Below, in pieces: positions 1 through 9,749 of a stretch of DNA of 64,000 bases. The notes beneath the pieces are model-generated. The model saw only the letters and a program-made list of their open reading frames with translations. It searched no databases and was not told the DNA's origin. Origin of the DNA: Debaryomyces hansenii CBS767 (taxonomy: Eukaryota > Ascomycota > Pichiomycetes > Serinales > Debaryomycetaceae); contig NC_006046.2 of the NCBI RefSeq assembly GCF_000006445.2, positions 186,001 through 250,000 of the forward strand. The letters are read 5' to 3'. The position numbers were made by a program, and so were the translations under genes. The number at the start of each line of letters is the position of its first letter. Position 1 is the first letter of the stretch.

Positions 1-14
1 AAGAATAAGTGTCG

Positions 15-32
15 CAAAACTCCAGATTAAGC
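15..32 (+). repeat. 18-nt direct repeat, copy 1 (3' side of ENO1)
   Basis: CAAAACTCCAGATTAAGC occurs here, 68 bp beyond the ENO1 stop codon, and again exactly at 1758-1775 on the promoter side. The sequence on either side of the two copies differs. Function is unknown. Confidence 0.8.
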
Positions 33-99
33 TGGTGATGAAAATCAATCTACAAATTTTATTTAAGATAAGTTTTCATCTAATATAGGATTATAAACC

Positions 100-1419
100 T
101 TACAAATTCTGAGCGGTATGGAAACCCTTACCAGAATATACAGCATCATCTCCCAATTCCTGTTCAATTCTTAGAATTTGGTTTAATTTGGCTAATCTTT
201 CGGATCTGGAAGGAGCACCCGTCTTAATTTGGCCAGTTCTTAAACCAACTACAATATCAGCAATAATATGATCTTCTGTTTCACCAGATCTGTGAGAAAC
301 CATAACTCCCCATTTATCGCTGAACGCAAGTTGGGCTGCCTTAATTGACTCAGTAAGTGTACCAATTTGATTCACTTTCAACAATAACGCGTTTGCAGCC
401 TTTTTCTCTATAGCCTTTTTAATGAAGATTGGGTTAGTTACAGTTAAGTCATCACCAACAATCTGTAACTTAGAGGCCACCTTAGGGTAAAAATTAGACC
501 ATGCATCCCAATCTTCTTCTGAAAATGGGTCTTCAATTGATATAATTGGATAATTATCAATTAAGCTTTCATATAAATCGGCCAACTGGTCTCCCGATAA
601 CCATTTAGATTTATCAGAATTTGGATTTTTGAAATCTAAGTCATATTTACCATCCTTGTAAAATTCGGATGATGCTACGTCTAAGGCAATGGATACCTTA
701 CCCTTGTAGCCAGCCTTTTCAATAGAAGCAACAATCAAATCGAGTGCTTCTTCAGGAGTTTCAATATCTGGTGCTACACCACCTTCATCTCCAACATTGC
801 CAGCAGATTGTCCGTACTTACTCTTGGTTAAAGACTTTAAATGGTGATAGACTTCGGAACCAATTCTCAAAGCCTCGGAAAAACTTGGCGCGTTTGTTGG
901 AGCTATCATAAATTCTTGGAACGCTAACGAACCGCCAGCATGAGAACCACCGTTTAAAACGTTCTGGAATGGAACTGGCAAAACATATTTGTCTTGCTTC
1001 GATTTGCTTATATCAGCAATATGTCTATATAGTGGGACTTGTTTTGCTGCAGCACCAGCTTTAGCAACAGCCAAAGAGACTCCAAGTATGGCGTTTGCAC
1101 CCAAGCTCCTCTTATTTGGGGTGCCATCCAATTTCAACAAGAAAGAATCGATTTCTTCTTGATTCTTTTCATCAAGACCTGACTTTATCAAATGTGGAGC
1201 AATTGTTTTGTTGACATTATCAACAGCCTTAGTTACACCTTTTCCTTGCCATTTAGATTTATCACCATCTCTTAATTCCATAGCTTCATTGATACCAGTA
1301 GATGCTCCTGAAGGTACAATTGCTCTAAATAAGCCATTTTCGGTTGTAACATCAACCTCTACAGTTGGATTACCACGGGAATCGTATACATAACGTGAAT
1401 GAACTTTAGAAATAGTCAT
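100..1419 (-). CDS. ENO1: Enolase (2-phosphoglycerate hydratase)
   Basis: Cytosolic glycolytic enzyme interconverting 2-phosphoglycerate and phosphoenolpyruvate. The 439-residue product has the normal length for yeast enolase and is colinear with it: [11 protein letters not shown] near the N-terminus, the SGASTG mobile loop around residues 38-43, the signature [13 protein letters not shown] near 342-354, and [10 protein letters not shown] near 373-383. Metal-binding and catalytic regions look intact. The ATG at 1419 fits the family N-terminus (short M-x-I-S-K-V). A TATA-like element (TATATA, 1496-1501) lies about 80 bp upstream on this strand. Codon use is strongly biased, as expected for an abundant protein. 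An 18-nt exact repeat flanks the gene (see repeat entries). Confidence 0.99.
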   Translation of the reverse strand: MTISKVHSRYVYDSRGNPTVEVDVTTENGLFRAIVPSGASTGINEAMELRDGDKSKWQGKGVTKAVDNVNKTIAPHLIKSGLDEKNQEEIDSFLLKLDGTPNKRSLGANAILGVSLAVAKAGAAAKQVPLYRHIADISKSKQDKYVLPVPFQNVLNGGSHAGGSLAFQEFMIAPTNAPSFSEALRIGSEVYHHLKSLTKSKYGQSAGNVGDEGGVAPDIETPEEALDLIVASIEKAGYKGKVSIALDVASSEFYKDGKYDLDFKNPNSDKSKWLSGDQLADLYESLIDNYPIISIEDPFSEEDWDAWSNFYPKVASKLQIVGDDLTVTNPIFIKKAIEKKAANALLLKVNQIGTLTESIKAAQLAFSDKWGVMVSHRSGETEDHIIADIVVGLRTGQIKTGAPSRSERLAKLNQILRIEQELGDDAVYSGKGFHTAQNL

Positions 1420-1718
1420 TTTGAATAAATAGAACTAATATTTGTAATGAAAGACTTAAATAAAGAAAAATACATAAGTTAGGAGTACACCTTTTTATAT
1501 ATTTTTATGGTAGGTACATTATAATTGCTTTCCAGTACCATGTACCGCGGACGACTAAAATATAGCGAATTGGCTGCACATTTTATCAAACACAACATTA
1601 TTAAGCGTGAATACTCCAGAAAACTAGTTCTAGCTATAAACTAATACAAAGATACACTATATTTCATTATATATTGATATTTTTACCAATTTATTGGGTT
1701 TGAAATACATTTCTTCGG

Positions 1719-1750
1719 CCGGGTTGAGGGAAGTAGTATTCCTCAACCGG
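1719..1750. other. Stem-loop in the ENO1/RAD10 divergent intergenic region
   Basis: GGTTGAGG at the left pairs with CCTCAACC at the right (8 bp), followed outward by a one-base bulge and two more C-G pairs; the loop is about 12 nt. It stands out in AT-rich surroundings. Whether it acts as DNA (a protein site) or RNA is not known. Confidence 0.6.
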
Positions 1751-1757
1751 ATTGCCA

Positions 1758-1775
1758 CAAAACTCCAGATTAAGC
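1758..1775 (+). repeat. 18-nt direct repeat, copy 2 (5' side of ENO1)
   Basis: Exact second copy of CAAAACTCCAGATTAAGC, same orientation as the copy at 15-32. It sits directly after a strong stem-loop (1719-1750), about 340 bp upstream of the ENO1 start codon. Confidence 0.8.
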
Positions 1776-2324
1776 AATCAGCCATCGAATTTATCCAAAC
1801 TCCAATGAATCGAAATTGTACTCAGCAATTAAGTGTCTAAAGCTCGAAGATATTTCATCACTACATACCGCTTAGTAGTATTGAGAAGTGCCAAGCAATA
1901 CTACATGCTATTCCCAATAATCCTCTTACATACGATTATGATATACATAGTTTGGGAAGTTTTATTGTCTTAGTTTGTCCTATTGTGGTACTAGTCAGCA
2001 TCATGTTCCATAAATAGTGTTTGTGCCTAAAATTTGAGTAATTCCATATACATTGTCTAATAAGAATGGACAATCACTCTCACGGGTATAAAAGTGTGGG
2101 TTATCTAGGATAAGTAAGCATTTTCAACGAATGTAAGTCTAATAAAAGGCCACTTTCTTAATAGGAGTTAATGTAACTAGTGTATGTCCTGATACAAGAT
2201 ATGAGTAACGTAAAATGACAGATGGCTAACGTTAACGTTTTAGGATAAAATTTGGTGCGATATTATTCGATATAAGATAACGAAGTGATAAAATAAATAA
2301 GCATATATATAGCCAATAATACAA

Positions 2325-3347
2325 ATGCTGAATTCCAATGAGAAAGATCCAATAGACTCAACTTCATTTCGGAGTATCCTAAGTGGAGTGAAGCGAATGA
2401 GGGATCAGTATAATGTTGATGAAAATGAGAGTATACGAACGGAAGTACAACCTCAAGCAGATGATATAATAAACGACGAAACTGGCAAAACCAAGCAAAG
2501 CAAAAGTGAAGAAACTCATTCTACAAGAGCTAATATCCAAATTTCAAATAGTAATGAAGTTCAACGAAATAATAATGGATTAAATACCACCATTAAAACC
2601 AATGCCTCTAGCAATCCTCCTAATACTACCAGGAGCAATACTAAAATAAATGCAAGAGGAAGTAATGTACAAACATATTCTTCGGTTCAAGTATCACAGT
2701 CACAGAAGGGGAACCCACTTTTGACCAACTCTTTGATGAAAAGTATACCTTGGTCATATAACGGATCAATTCTTTCGGATTATTACATTAATCCAACATT
2801 ACAAATACTATTCCTTTCATTAAAATATCATAAGTTACACCCCGAGTATATATGGCAAAGATTGAAGAAGTTGAACAAGGGATCTACGATAGTAGATACT
2901 TCCAATGACAGGGTACTCAGATTATTATTAGTAGTTGTCGATATCGATGCTCATCAAGAAATTTTACGTAAATTACTGAATTTTTGTATTAAACAAGACC
3001 TCTCACTAGTATTGGCATGGTCATTTGAGGAAGCTGGAAATTATATTGGTTTCTGTAAACAGTATGAATTGTCATCATCTAAGGTAAAGTCTGCAATTAA
3101 GGGTACTAAGAGCTTAGAGTATCAAGCATGTGTAATTGACACACTCACAGGAATAAGATCAATAAACAAAACTGATTCTGTTAAGTTATTAGCGAACTGT
3201 GGATCAGTAAAGAACATTGTTTTACAAAGTTGCAAAAGCAACGAGGATGGAGGTTTGAATAACATCCAAGGTTTGGGATCAAGAAAATTACTGAACATGA
3301 GATCTGTATTTCTGGAACCATTTATTTATAATAAAGAATACGACTAA
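2325..3347 (+). CDS. RAD10: Rad10/ERCC1-family structure-specific endonuclease subunit
   Basis: Non-catalytic partner of the Rad1/XPF nuclease, which cuts the 5' side of damage in nucleotide excision repair and trims non-homologous flaps in recombination; nuclear. After a polar, low-complexity N-terminal half, residues about 135-260 carry the ERCC1 central domain (NPLLTNSLMKSIPWSY, LFLSLKYHKLHPEYI, LLLVVVDIDAHQEIL, LVLAWSFEEAGNYI). The C-terminus has a tandem helix-hairpin-helix ending in a (V/L)xxEPF-like motif. In this yeast CTG is probably serine, which gives K-L-S-N where human ERCC1 has K-E-L-A-K and F-S-E-P-F at the end. The ATG at 2325 is the first in frame. It converges on GIM5 with 208 bp between. 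Confidence 0.93.
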   Translation: MLNSNEKDPIDSTSFRSILSGVKRMRDQYNVDENESIRTEVQPQADDIINDETGKTKQSKSEETHSTRANIQISNSNEVQRNNNGLNTTIKTNASSNPPNTTRSNTKINARGSNVQTYSSVQVSQSQKGNPLLTNSLMKSIPWSYNGSILSDYYINPTLQILFLSLKYHKLHPEYIWQRLKKLNKGSTIVDTSNDRVLRLLLVVVDIDAHQEILRKLLNFCIKQDLSLVLAWSFEEAGNYIGFCKQYELSSSKVKSAIKGTKSLEYQACVIDTLTGIRSINKTDSVKLLANCGSVKNIVLQSCKSNEDGGLNNIQGLGSRKLLNMRSVFLEPFIYNKEYD

Positions 3348-3555
3348 CGATATTAGTAAATAATAATCAATTGATTAATTTAAAACTATATATAACGTAT
3401 ATAGCCAATAATTGACTTTAAATGAAATACAATTAGCCTTTTTGTAATATATCCAGGACTTGGTAGCTCATAAACCTGAGCTAATATTATTTTACAGTAT
3501 ATATCTCTTCATCTACGTAACAATTATAGGAAGTATTAATCCAGCTTATTCATAA

Positions 3556-4017
3556 TTATTGTTGCTGTTTCTGTTGTTTTTCATATTCAATCATTTTATT
3601 TCTTAACACCAAATTAATGCTATTCAATATTTCGTTCTTTTGAACTAATATTTCCTTGAGCTTCTTCGAATCGCCATTTAATTTCTCTATTTTACTTTCA
3701 TAAACAGATTTAGTTTCTTTTGCCAGCTTGTTAACAAAATACCCAGTACCTATATCAACTAAATATTCATCTTTCTTAGCAATCTTACCTGGTAAATATA
3801 AAGAACTAGTCAACGGAACTAATAATTCAGATGCATTTGATTTTTCCATGTTGTCAACACTATTAATGCATTCTTTCAATCTTGATTGTGCTGTTTGTAA
3901 GGCTTGTAATGATTGAGTGAAATGATTTATCTCTTGTTCAGTAGATTTACGAAATTCAATGATTTGTTGAGGTTGAAGTTGAGTCAAGTCTATCTTTCTT
4001 TGCTGTCCTGTTGCCAT
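3556..4017 (-). CDS. GIM5: Prefoldin subunit 5
   Basis: Alpha-type subunit of the hexameric prefoldin co-chaperone, which hands nascent actin and tubulin to the cytosolic chaperonin. The 153-residue product has the family pattern: an N-terminal coiled coil rich in L/Q (about 15-60), a central beta-hairpin region (ELLVPLTSSLYLPGKI, YLVDIGTGYFVNK), and a C-terminal coiled coil ending in a Q-rich tail. Length matches other Gim5/PFD5 proteins. The start at 4017 lies 159 bp from the divergent RTF2 start, so the two genes must share a very short bidirectional promoter. Confidence 0.9.
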   Translation of the reverse strand: MATGQQRKIDLTQLQPQQIIEFRKSTEQEINHFTQSLQALQTAQSRLKECINSVDNMEKSNASELLVPLTSSLYLPGKIAKKDEYLVDIGTGYFVNKLAKETKSVYESKIEKLNGDSKKLKEILVQKNEILNSINLVLRNKMIEYEKQQKQQQ

Positions 4018-4132
4018 AATTGTTGTTTATTGATTGTTGGTGATCGATTCTGTGGATACTAGTTAAATCAGCACTTTGAAAAATTTCAATTTAACATTTT
4101 TTGGAATCTCACTAAAAAATTTGGATCTATTA

Positions 4133-4201
4133 ATGAAGTTTGTATCTGTATTATCTATGAATGATTTTCAACCAGTATGGGTAATGATGGTGGAACTATA
4201 G
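4133..4201 (+). other. Possible upstream ORF overlapping the RTF2 start
   Basis: An ATG at 4133 opens a 22-codon frame that ends with TAG at 4199-4201, overlapping the RTF2 start codon (4177) in another frame. It matters only if the RTF2 transcript begins upstream of 4133, which cannot be told from sequence. Confidence 0.35.
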
Positions 4202-4971
4202 CTAAAAGACAAGATATACTATCTTTACATTCATATGGAAAGCATGGAGAAAATGATCGAATTCAAATAGCTCATGACGATGAATGTTCTGACCTAACGA
4301 CATGTGCGTTATCTTCAACACCACTATATGGCCCAACTACTCTGATAATCGTAAGTGATTATAAAGGAAAGTTGTACGACAAATCGAAGGTTTTGAAATA
4401 TATGCTTGAGCGTGATAGTAGTAAGTATGATTCTGTTGATACAAGAGGCGGTGAAGATAAGAAGATGTCTTCGCCATTCAGCCATCTACGCTCTTTAAGA
4501 GATATTATTGACGTACACATTAGTTGGAAGGATAATTTATATGGCGCTGTCCCAGATATTCAATGTCCTATAACAAAAGAACTGAATAGTAATACGGTTT
4601 ATGCGTATTTGCGTCCATGTGGGTGTATAATATCTTTCAAGATTTTAGAAGGACTCGTGAAACATTTCGGAGAGAAGGATAATAAATCGGACAGCTTACA
4701 GAACGAAATAGACTGCCCTAACTGTGGTGAAATGTTTTGTTTCAAGTACGATGTTGTCTTATTAAATCCAAGAGATGTTCCAGAACGCACGGAATTTAAC
4801 GAGAGAAGTTTCAACTACTTACAAGAATTGAAACTTACCCACTCTAAGAAACCAATGAAGAATAAGAAGAAGAAAAAAGATAAATCGAAGGCTGATGATG
4901 CTTCCAAATCAAGAAAAAGGAGTTACAAGACAGATGAAACTACGGACTTAACGAAAAAGACTAAACTTTGA
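4177..4971 (+). CDS. RTF2: Rtf2-family protein (replication termination factor 2)
   Basis: Nuclear protein of the Rtf2 family, linked in fission yeast to site-specific replication fork arrest and, in other eukaryotes, to fork restart and splicing. The product starts with the near-universal MGxDGGTI and continues with a first degenerate RING-like half (LTTCALSSTPLYGPT). The second half contains QCPITKE, LRPCGCIISFK and CPNCGEMF, so metal-binding cysteines survive in the C-terminal half. The C-terminal about 45 residues are lysine-rich (KNKKKKKDKSK), a likely nuclear targeting tail. The start is fixed by the MGNDGG motif. A short overlapping upstream ORF may dampen translation. Confidence 0.9.
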   Translation: MGNDGGTIAKRQDILSLHSYGKHGENDRIQIAHDDECSDLTTCALSSTPLYGPTTLIIVSDYKGKLYDKSKVLKYMLERDSSKYDSVDTRGGEDKKMSSPFSHLRSLRDIIDVHISWKDNLYGAVPDIQCPITKELNSNTVYAYLRPCGCIISFKILEGLVKHFGEKDNKSDSLQNEIDCPNCGEMFCFKYDVVLLNPRDVPERTEFNERSFNYLQELKLTHSKKPMKNKKKKKDKSKADDASKSRKRSYKTDETTDLTKKTKL

Positions 4972-5171
4972 ATATGATATTTGACATGTAAATATGAAAG
5001 TTAGTCAGTATATACATATACAGGCATATTGATAATAGGTAGAAACCAAACTATATACAAACATTTAATTATGTTGAAGTTAACACCCACGTCGTACCAT
5101 AATAGTTCCCTCGTCGTACTCATTACTAGTAGAATTATTTCCTTGTTCATAGAACATCCACATTTTTATAT

Positions 5172-5393
5172 TTATTTATCTGCTTCTTCAGCGCTAGCAA
5201 TACGTGCTTGGTCATATTGTTCTTTCAGAAACGCTAATTTATTCTTATTCATTCTGGCGTAATCAGAGTTAGCGTATATGTTGAAAGTTATACTTCCGAT
5301 ACCAACAACACAAACACCAACTAATCCGAGAACGGTACCTCTATGTACCATATCAGTAATACGAACACCAAGTGGAGTTTTTGACGATGCCAT
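5172..5393 (-). CDS. COX14: Cox14-like mitochondrial inner-membrane protein
   Basis: A 73-residue protein resembling Cox14, which binds newly made Cox1 in cytochrome c oxidase assembly intermediates and helps couple COX1 translation to assembly. Visible pattern: a short N-terminus with xRxTDxxHRxTVL, one hydrophobic helix at about residues 20-42 (TVLGLVGVCVVGIGSITFNIY), then a charged C-terminal tail (MNKNKLAFLKEQYDQAR). That matches yeast Cox14 (about 70 aa) in spacing and motif. I use the ATG at 5393; the frame stays open upstream only through a TTG. The assignment rests on length and the HR-T-VL pattern, so another small inner-membrane factor is possible. Confidence 0.75.
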   Translation of the reverse strand: MASSKTPLGVRITDMVHRGTVLGLVGVCVVGIGSITFNIYANSDYARMNKNKLAFLKEQYDQARIASAEEADK

Positions 5394-5511
5394 GTTCAAT
5401 ACTATTTGAAAATCTGTTGAAGTTGATGAAAAAACAAGTTTAATTTATTAATCCTTTCTAAAAAAATGAGTTCACTTTATACCGCGATTACATAATCAAT
5501 ATAATACATAT

Positions 5512-7428
5512 TTAGAGTAAGTACTTTAACCACTTACTGTTAACAAGACCATTTTCAATAAGACTAGGATTCGAATAGATCAAGTCTGGCAACCAGTGGC
5601 TATTATAGAGTCTAAATAAATCCTGCAATTCATCAGATTCAGTGTTATCAAGGACCTCACTTATAATATAATCCAACAAATCATGACTGATTAAATTGAT
5701 TGGAGTGACCTCTTTCAGATCTTTCCTTAGACGTGAAGAGTGGGCCAATAGAGCATCGGATATGTTATTTAAGTTGTGTTGGAACTTGTCAATATCTATG
5801 TGCCCGATCGGTAAAATTTTTGAATCGGCATTCAAGGTGGAGTCTGAGTTTGGAGTTGGTTTTTGTCTCAATGCTTCATAGTTACCAATGTCGATATTAA
5901 CCACAAATTGTCTTGGCTGGATTCCCTTGATAATAAACTTCTTTTTTGGTTGTTGTTCCATAGATTCGGGATTTAAATTGACCACCATAGCTTCGGAATT
6001 TGGGAATGCTGAATTCACATTCTTTATGAAATCAACAGCCGGCAATAAGGGGGGCCACTCTGGGTTAGCTTGAGTCTTGGATGTTTGCCATACTTCTTCA
6101 AATTGCTTTTCATATGCTTTCCATAATGAAATTTGGGTAACTTCCCCAGGAATTACATCACTAGAATCTGATATGACATTTGCTTCGTTAGCCTTTGAAA
6201 ATGGCTCGTAGCAACAACGTAACCATGTGGTCGCTCTCAAAGGTTCGGGGAACTTAACTATAATATCGTATAATTGCTTTGATAACAGAGGCAATACGGT
6301 TGGCACGCTTATGTATTGCGACCTTTTAGTTAAACTCAATGGAGGCATATCTGGAATTTTTGAAGGGTCGTTTAACGATAAATTAGACACCATTAAAATA
6401 GGTAACTCCTTGATCAAGGTTTGATATATCGCTCTTGAAGATTTGATTTGTAAGAGTTTTTTCAATCTATAAGCCTGGGAATCTTTAACAGATGTTGGAT
6501 ATGATGGATGAAGGGCCTCCGATGACAAATATTGTTTAAGGAACTCCAAGGTGGCAACTGAAAGTTCATTGTCAGCTATTAATAAAAAGAATACGATGTT
6601 CTCAAGATGAACTTCTTCAATCGCATCAATACAATTATTTGGGGTTTTACTTAATTCTTCCTCCAACTCTTCCTGTTGCTTTTCATCATCATTATTATTA
6701 TTATCACCTTCCGTAGGTTTGGTAGTAGTATCTTTGATAAATAATAAGTGTGATAAAATTCTCATGATATTAATTAATAAGTATTTGTCTTTTGTATGGA
6801 GAGAAGCAAATAATAGTTGGTTGAATAAGGGGTCGTTCTTAGTATTATCAACGTAGTAACAACTCAAAGGCTCTAACAAATCTATCAAGTAATTAAGCCC
6901 CTCTCTGAACTGGTTGTGGAATCGAGTTAAGTGGTGCGATCTCACATCTCCCACATAGAACCAATGAACAAATATCTTCAACACCTCAATGAGATGCTTC
7001 TTCAACGTCTTCAATTGAGACAAATACTGCTGGTTAACCAAATCCTGCGCCAAATTCCTCAACGAAAGCAACGAATCAAGACTCAACAGCATCTCTCCCT
7101 GAGTTATTATCAGGTCCTTTTTCTCTAGCATCATTTGGAATGGCTTTATGAAATACCCTATCAACTCATGGGCCAAATATGGCGTTTTTTCAAAATTCAC
7201 CAAGCTAGGCGATGTGCACGAAATCTGCGACAACGAAGTCAATGCCCATTCTATCTCTTCCTGAATTCCCGACTTCAACGACATGATTATACGAGTCATC
7301 ATTTCTGGTCCTTGATGACCACTTCCAATGAGGTTATGTTGTAAATATCCCCCTACGCTTCCATTAGCCTGAATTGCTAATGTCTTCCTGGTAGAAACTA
7401 CACTGACTGGTACTGGAGTAGGATCCAT
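5512..7428 (-). CDS. RSC9: Rsc9/ARID2-like chromatin remodelling subunit
   Basis: 638-residue protein most like Rsc9, a DNA-associated subunit of the RSC nucleosome-remodelling complex, related to BAF200/ARID2. The N-terminal part holds the motif MSLKSGIQEEIEWALTSLSQ seen at the start of the helical repeat region. The C-terminal half has the RFX-like stretch: TTWLRCCYEPF, ISLWKAYEKQFEE, LLPAVDFIKNVNSAFP and KKFIIKGIQPRQF. An acidic, N/E-rich insert lies at about 230-260. No obvious ARID domain is visible, as in the budding-yeast protein. Nuclear by inference. A transcription factor with only an RFX-like domain is the alternative, but the order of motifs favours Rsc9. Confidence 0.75.
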   Translation of the reverse strand: MDPTPVPVSVVSTRKTLAIQANGSVGGYLQHNLIGSGHQGPEMMTRIIMSLKSGIQEEIEWALTSLSQISCTSPSLVNFEKTPYLAHELIGYFIKPFQMMLEKKDLIITQGEMLLSLDSLLSLRNLAQDLVNQQYLSQLKTLKKHLIEVLKIFVHWFYVGDVRSHHLTRFHNQFREGLNYLIDLLEPLSCYYVDNTKNDPLFNQLLFASLHTKDKYLLINIMRILSHLLFIKDTTTKPTEGDNNNNDDEKQQEELEEELSKTPNNCIDAIEEVHLENIVFFLLIADNELSVATLEFLKQYLSSEALHPSYPTSVKDSQAYRLKKLLQIKSSRAIYQTLIKELPILMVSNLSLNDPSKIPDMPPLSLTKRSQYISVPTVLPLLSKQLYDIIVKFPEPLRATTWLRCCYEPFSKANEANVISDSSDVIPGEVTQISLWKAYEKQFEEVWQTSKTQANPEWPPLLPAVDFIKNVNSAFPNSEAMVVNLNPESMEQQPKKKFIIKGIQPRQFVVNIDIGNYEALRQKPTPNSDSTLNADSKILPIGHIDIDKFQHNLNNISDALLAHSSRLRKDLKEVTPINLISHDLLDYIISEVLDNTESDELQDLFRLYNSHWLPDLIYSNPSLIENGLVNSKWLKYLL

Positions 7429-8075
7429 ACTTAATTTTTGATAATAGCTAGTTGGTTATACTTAGTCCAATGTCTAGTAAACAAGCCTAAAAATTCATAC
7501 ACGTAAAGGTAACCTGCAAATTGAATCTCGACAGAAATTATTAGTGCGCGACATTGTCGCAATCATGCTACTAGACAAAGGCATTGATAAGAATACCGTC
7601 CTTGGAGGCCTGATATGTTGCATTTATTCTAAAATCATATTGTATTCATTGGAATATGGCGTGAAAAATGTAGTTTTAATAGAGAAAATCAAAATTGGTA
7701 ATGGTAGGCCATTAACAGTATATATTTAAGAAAAAAAAATTCTTGTACCAAATGTTGACTTCCTAGAAACGTCGAGTATATGGCAAAAACACCTTGAGAT
7801 AAGGTTTATGTTATGGTAGATTTCTTTTGTGCATTATAATCAGTGTACCGACTATTTCCTACTTTAAGTGGGGGTGTTTAGACAATATATTTGAATGATA
7901 ACTGCAAATATGTCGCAGATGTCGTTTTAAGGCCGAGATATGGATAAAACCACAAAAGATCCTTAATGGTTCGCTAGAATAGCCACCCTTTCTTTCTGTA
8001 AATTAGCCCAAAAAGGTTGTAAATTGGATTATAATTGCTACTGGGTCTATAATATAGTTGCTAATCAGAATAATA
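7429..8075. promoter_or_regulatory. Divergent gap between RSC9 and PRC1
   Basis: 647 bp between two divergent start codons. It contains short AT-rich tracts and an open stretch on the plus strand (ATG-initiated portion about 54 codons, ending near 7729) with no family resemblance. Nothing else supportable. Confidence 0.4.
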
Positions 8076-9749
8076 ATGAAATTGAGCACGTTAATAGGCG
8101 TGTTAGGGGTGGTATCGACCACTGATGCCTTATCTTTCGGGATGCCGCTCATGAAAGAGATTAAACAGTCGATTTTCAAAGTGGATGTGAATACGGAAAC
8201 AATTGATGGTGATGCACCAAAAGAATTCGATTTTTTGGCCGAGCAAAGAAAAAAGTTAGGCAATATTAAGGAGAGCTTTAATGAGGATGTGGTTTATGCT
8301 TGGGAAGAGATGCAGAAGAAATTAAGTCCGCAGAGGTTACAGAGAAAGATTGACGAGTATAATTCTCAATTTAAGGTTTCGTCTGAAAATATGAACAACA
8401 GGGTTAAGGAAACTTTCAAGTCGTATTCTTCTGGTGATGACTTCGAAGTGTTATCGGCCGATAGGTTTGCAGACCATACTTTAAGAATCAAGGAAACTAA
8501 CCCGGAAGTACTTGGTTTAGATACTGTTAAGCAATATACAGGGTACTTAGATGTCAATGATTTGGATAAGCATTTTTTCTACTGGTTTTTTGAGTCCCGT
8601 AACGATCCAGAAAACGATCCGGTTATCTTGTGGTTGAACGGAGGTCCTGGCTGTTCGTCGGCCACAGGTTTATTTTTTGAATTGGGTCCTTCTCTGATCA
8701 ATGCCACCTTACAACCGGAATATAACCCTTATTCTTGGAACTCCAATGCATCTGTTATCTTTTTGGACCAACCGGTGGGAGTCGGCTATTCGTATACAAA
8801 CGGCGAAGAAGTCAAAAGCACCGCCTCTGCTGCTAAAGATGTGTTCGTATTTTTGGAATTATTCTTTCAGAAATTCCCCCAGTTTGTAAAGAATCCATTT
8901 CATATTGCTGGTGAGTCTTATGCTGGCCATTATATTCCAAGTTTTGCCAGTGAGATTATTAACCATGCCGATAGGTCGTTTGACTTAAGTTCTGTATTAA
9001 TCGGAAATGGCATCACTGATTCGTTAATTCAATCTGCATATTACAAGCCAATGGCATGCGGTGAAGGTGGCTACAAGCAAGTTATTACTGATAAGGAATG
9101 TGAGAGAATGGAAAAGGATTATCCACGGTGTGCTGCCTTGACAAAGATTTGTTATGATGCCCCTAATGCATTGACATGTGTTCCTGCCAACTTCTATTGC
9201 GAAGAAAGATTATTTGGACCATTTCAAAAGACAGGATTAAACCCTTATGATATTAGAACTACATGCAAGGGTGACTTATGTTACGAAGCTTTGGGGTATG
9301 TCGATGAATACTTGAACCTCGATTTCGTCAAGAACGTAGTTGGTGCCTCGAACATCGAAATGTTTAACAGTTGTGACGACACCGTATTCAGAAATTTCTT
9401 GTTTAGTGGAGACGGCCCCAAACCATTCCAGCAGTACGTCGCCGAGTTGCTCGACAAGAATATTCCCGTCTTGATTTATGCCGGCGATAAGGACTTCATC
9501 TGCAACTGGCTTGGTAACCACGGGTGGTCCGATGCTTTGGAATACACTGGTCACGGAGAATTTGAACTGAAGCCATTGCAGCCATGGTATACCTCAGACA
9601 AGAAATTGGCCGGTGAAGTTAAAAACCATGGTATTTTCACGTTCTTAAGAATCTATGACGCAGGCCATATGGTTCCATACGACCAGCCAGAGAATGCCTT
9701 AGATATGGTCAACAGATGGATACAAGGCGATTATTCGTACGGTTATTGA
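8076..9749 (+). CDS. PRC1: Vacuolar carboxypeptidase Y (serine carboxypeptidase)
   Basis: Serine carboxypeptidase that removes C-terminal residues in the vacuole, made as a pre-pro-enzyme through the secretory route. The 557-residue product begins with a signal peptide (MKLSTLIGVLGVVSTTDA), then a charged propeptide to about residue 130, then the mature enzyme. The catalytic serine is in GESYAGH (about 281), the aspartate in YAGDKDFICNW (about 471) and the histidine in AGHMVP (about 531). NGGPGCSS marks the oxyanion region. I take the ATG at 8076; upstream only a TTG extends the frame. Codon 207 is CTG (8694-8696) where the family has serine (GPSS-I), evidence for CUG=Ser decoding. Confidence 0.95.
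   Translation: MKLSTLIGVLGVVSTTDALSFGMPLMKEIKQSIFKVDVNTETIDGDAPKEFDFLAEQRKKLGNIKESFNEDVVYAWEEMQKKLSPQRLQRKIDEYNSQFKVSSENMNNRVKETFKSYSSGDDFEVLSADRFADHTLRIKETNPEVLGLDTVKQYTGYLDVNDLDKHFFYWFFESRNDPENDPVILWLNGGPGCSSATGLFFELGPSLINATLQPEYNPYSWNSNASVIFLDQPVGVGYSYTNGEEVKSTASAAKDVFVFLELFFQKFPQFVKNPFHIAGESYAGHYIPSFASEIINHADRSFDLSSVLIGNGITDSLIQSAYYKPMACGEGGYKQVITDKECERMEKDYPRCAALTKICYDAPNALTCVPANFYCEERLFGPFQKTGLNPYDIRTTCKGDLCYEALGYVDEYLNLDFVKNVVGASNIEMFNSCDDTVFRNFLFSGDGPKPFQQYVAELLDKNIPVLIYAGDKDFICNWLGNHGWSDALEYTGHGEFELKPLQPWYTSDKKLAGEVKNHGIFTFLRIYDAGHMVPYDQPENALDMVNRWIQGDYSYGY

Larger units (their letters stand above)
1420..2324. promoter_or_regulatory. Divergent promoter region between ENO1 and RAD10
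   Basis: A 905-bp gap shared by two divergently transcribed genes. It holds the ENO1 TATA-like element (1496-1501), the stem-loop at 1719-1750, the repeat at 1758-1775, and an AT-rich RAD10-proximal part with TATATATAGCCAATAAT (2304-2320). A 15-nt piece of the latter (TATATAGCCAATAAT) recurs at 3398-3412 beyond the RAD10 stop. No convincing ORF. Confidence 0.6.

Noticed and set aside
2306..3412. 15-nt repeat TATATAGCCAATAAT flanking RAD10
   Set aside because: AT-rich 15-mers are expected to repeat by chance several times in a window of this size, so it is not claimed as functional.
7544..7729. 61-codon plus-strand ORF upstream of PRC1
   Set aside because: Starts at GTG, no recognisable domain, lies in a divergent promoter.
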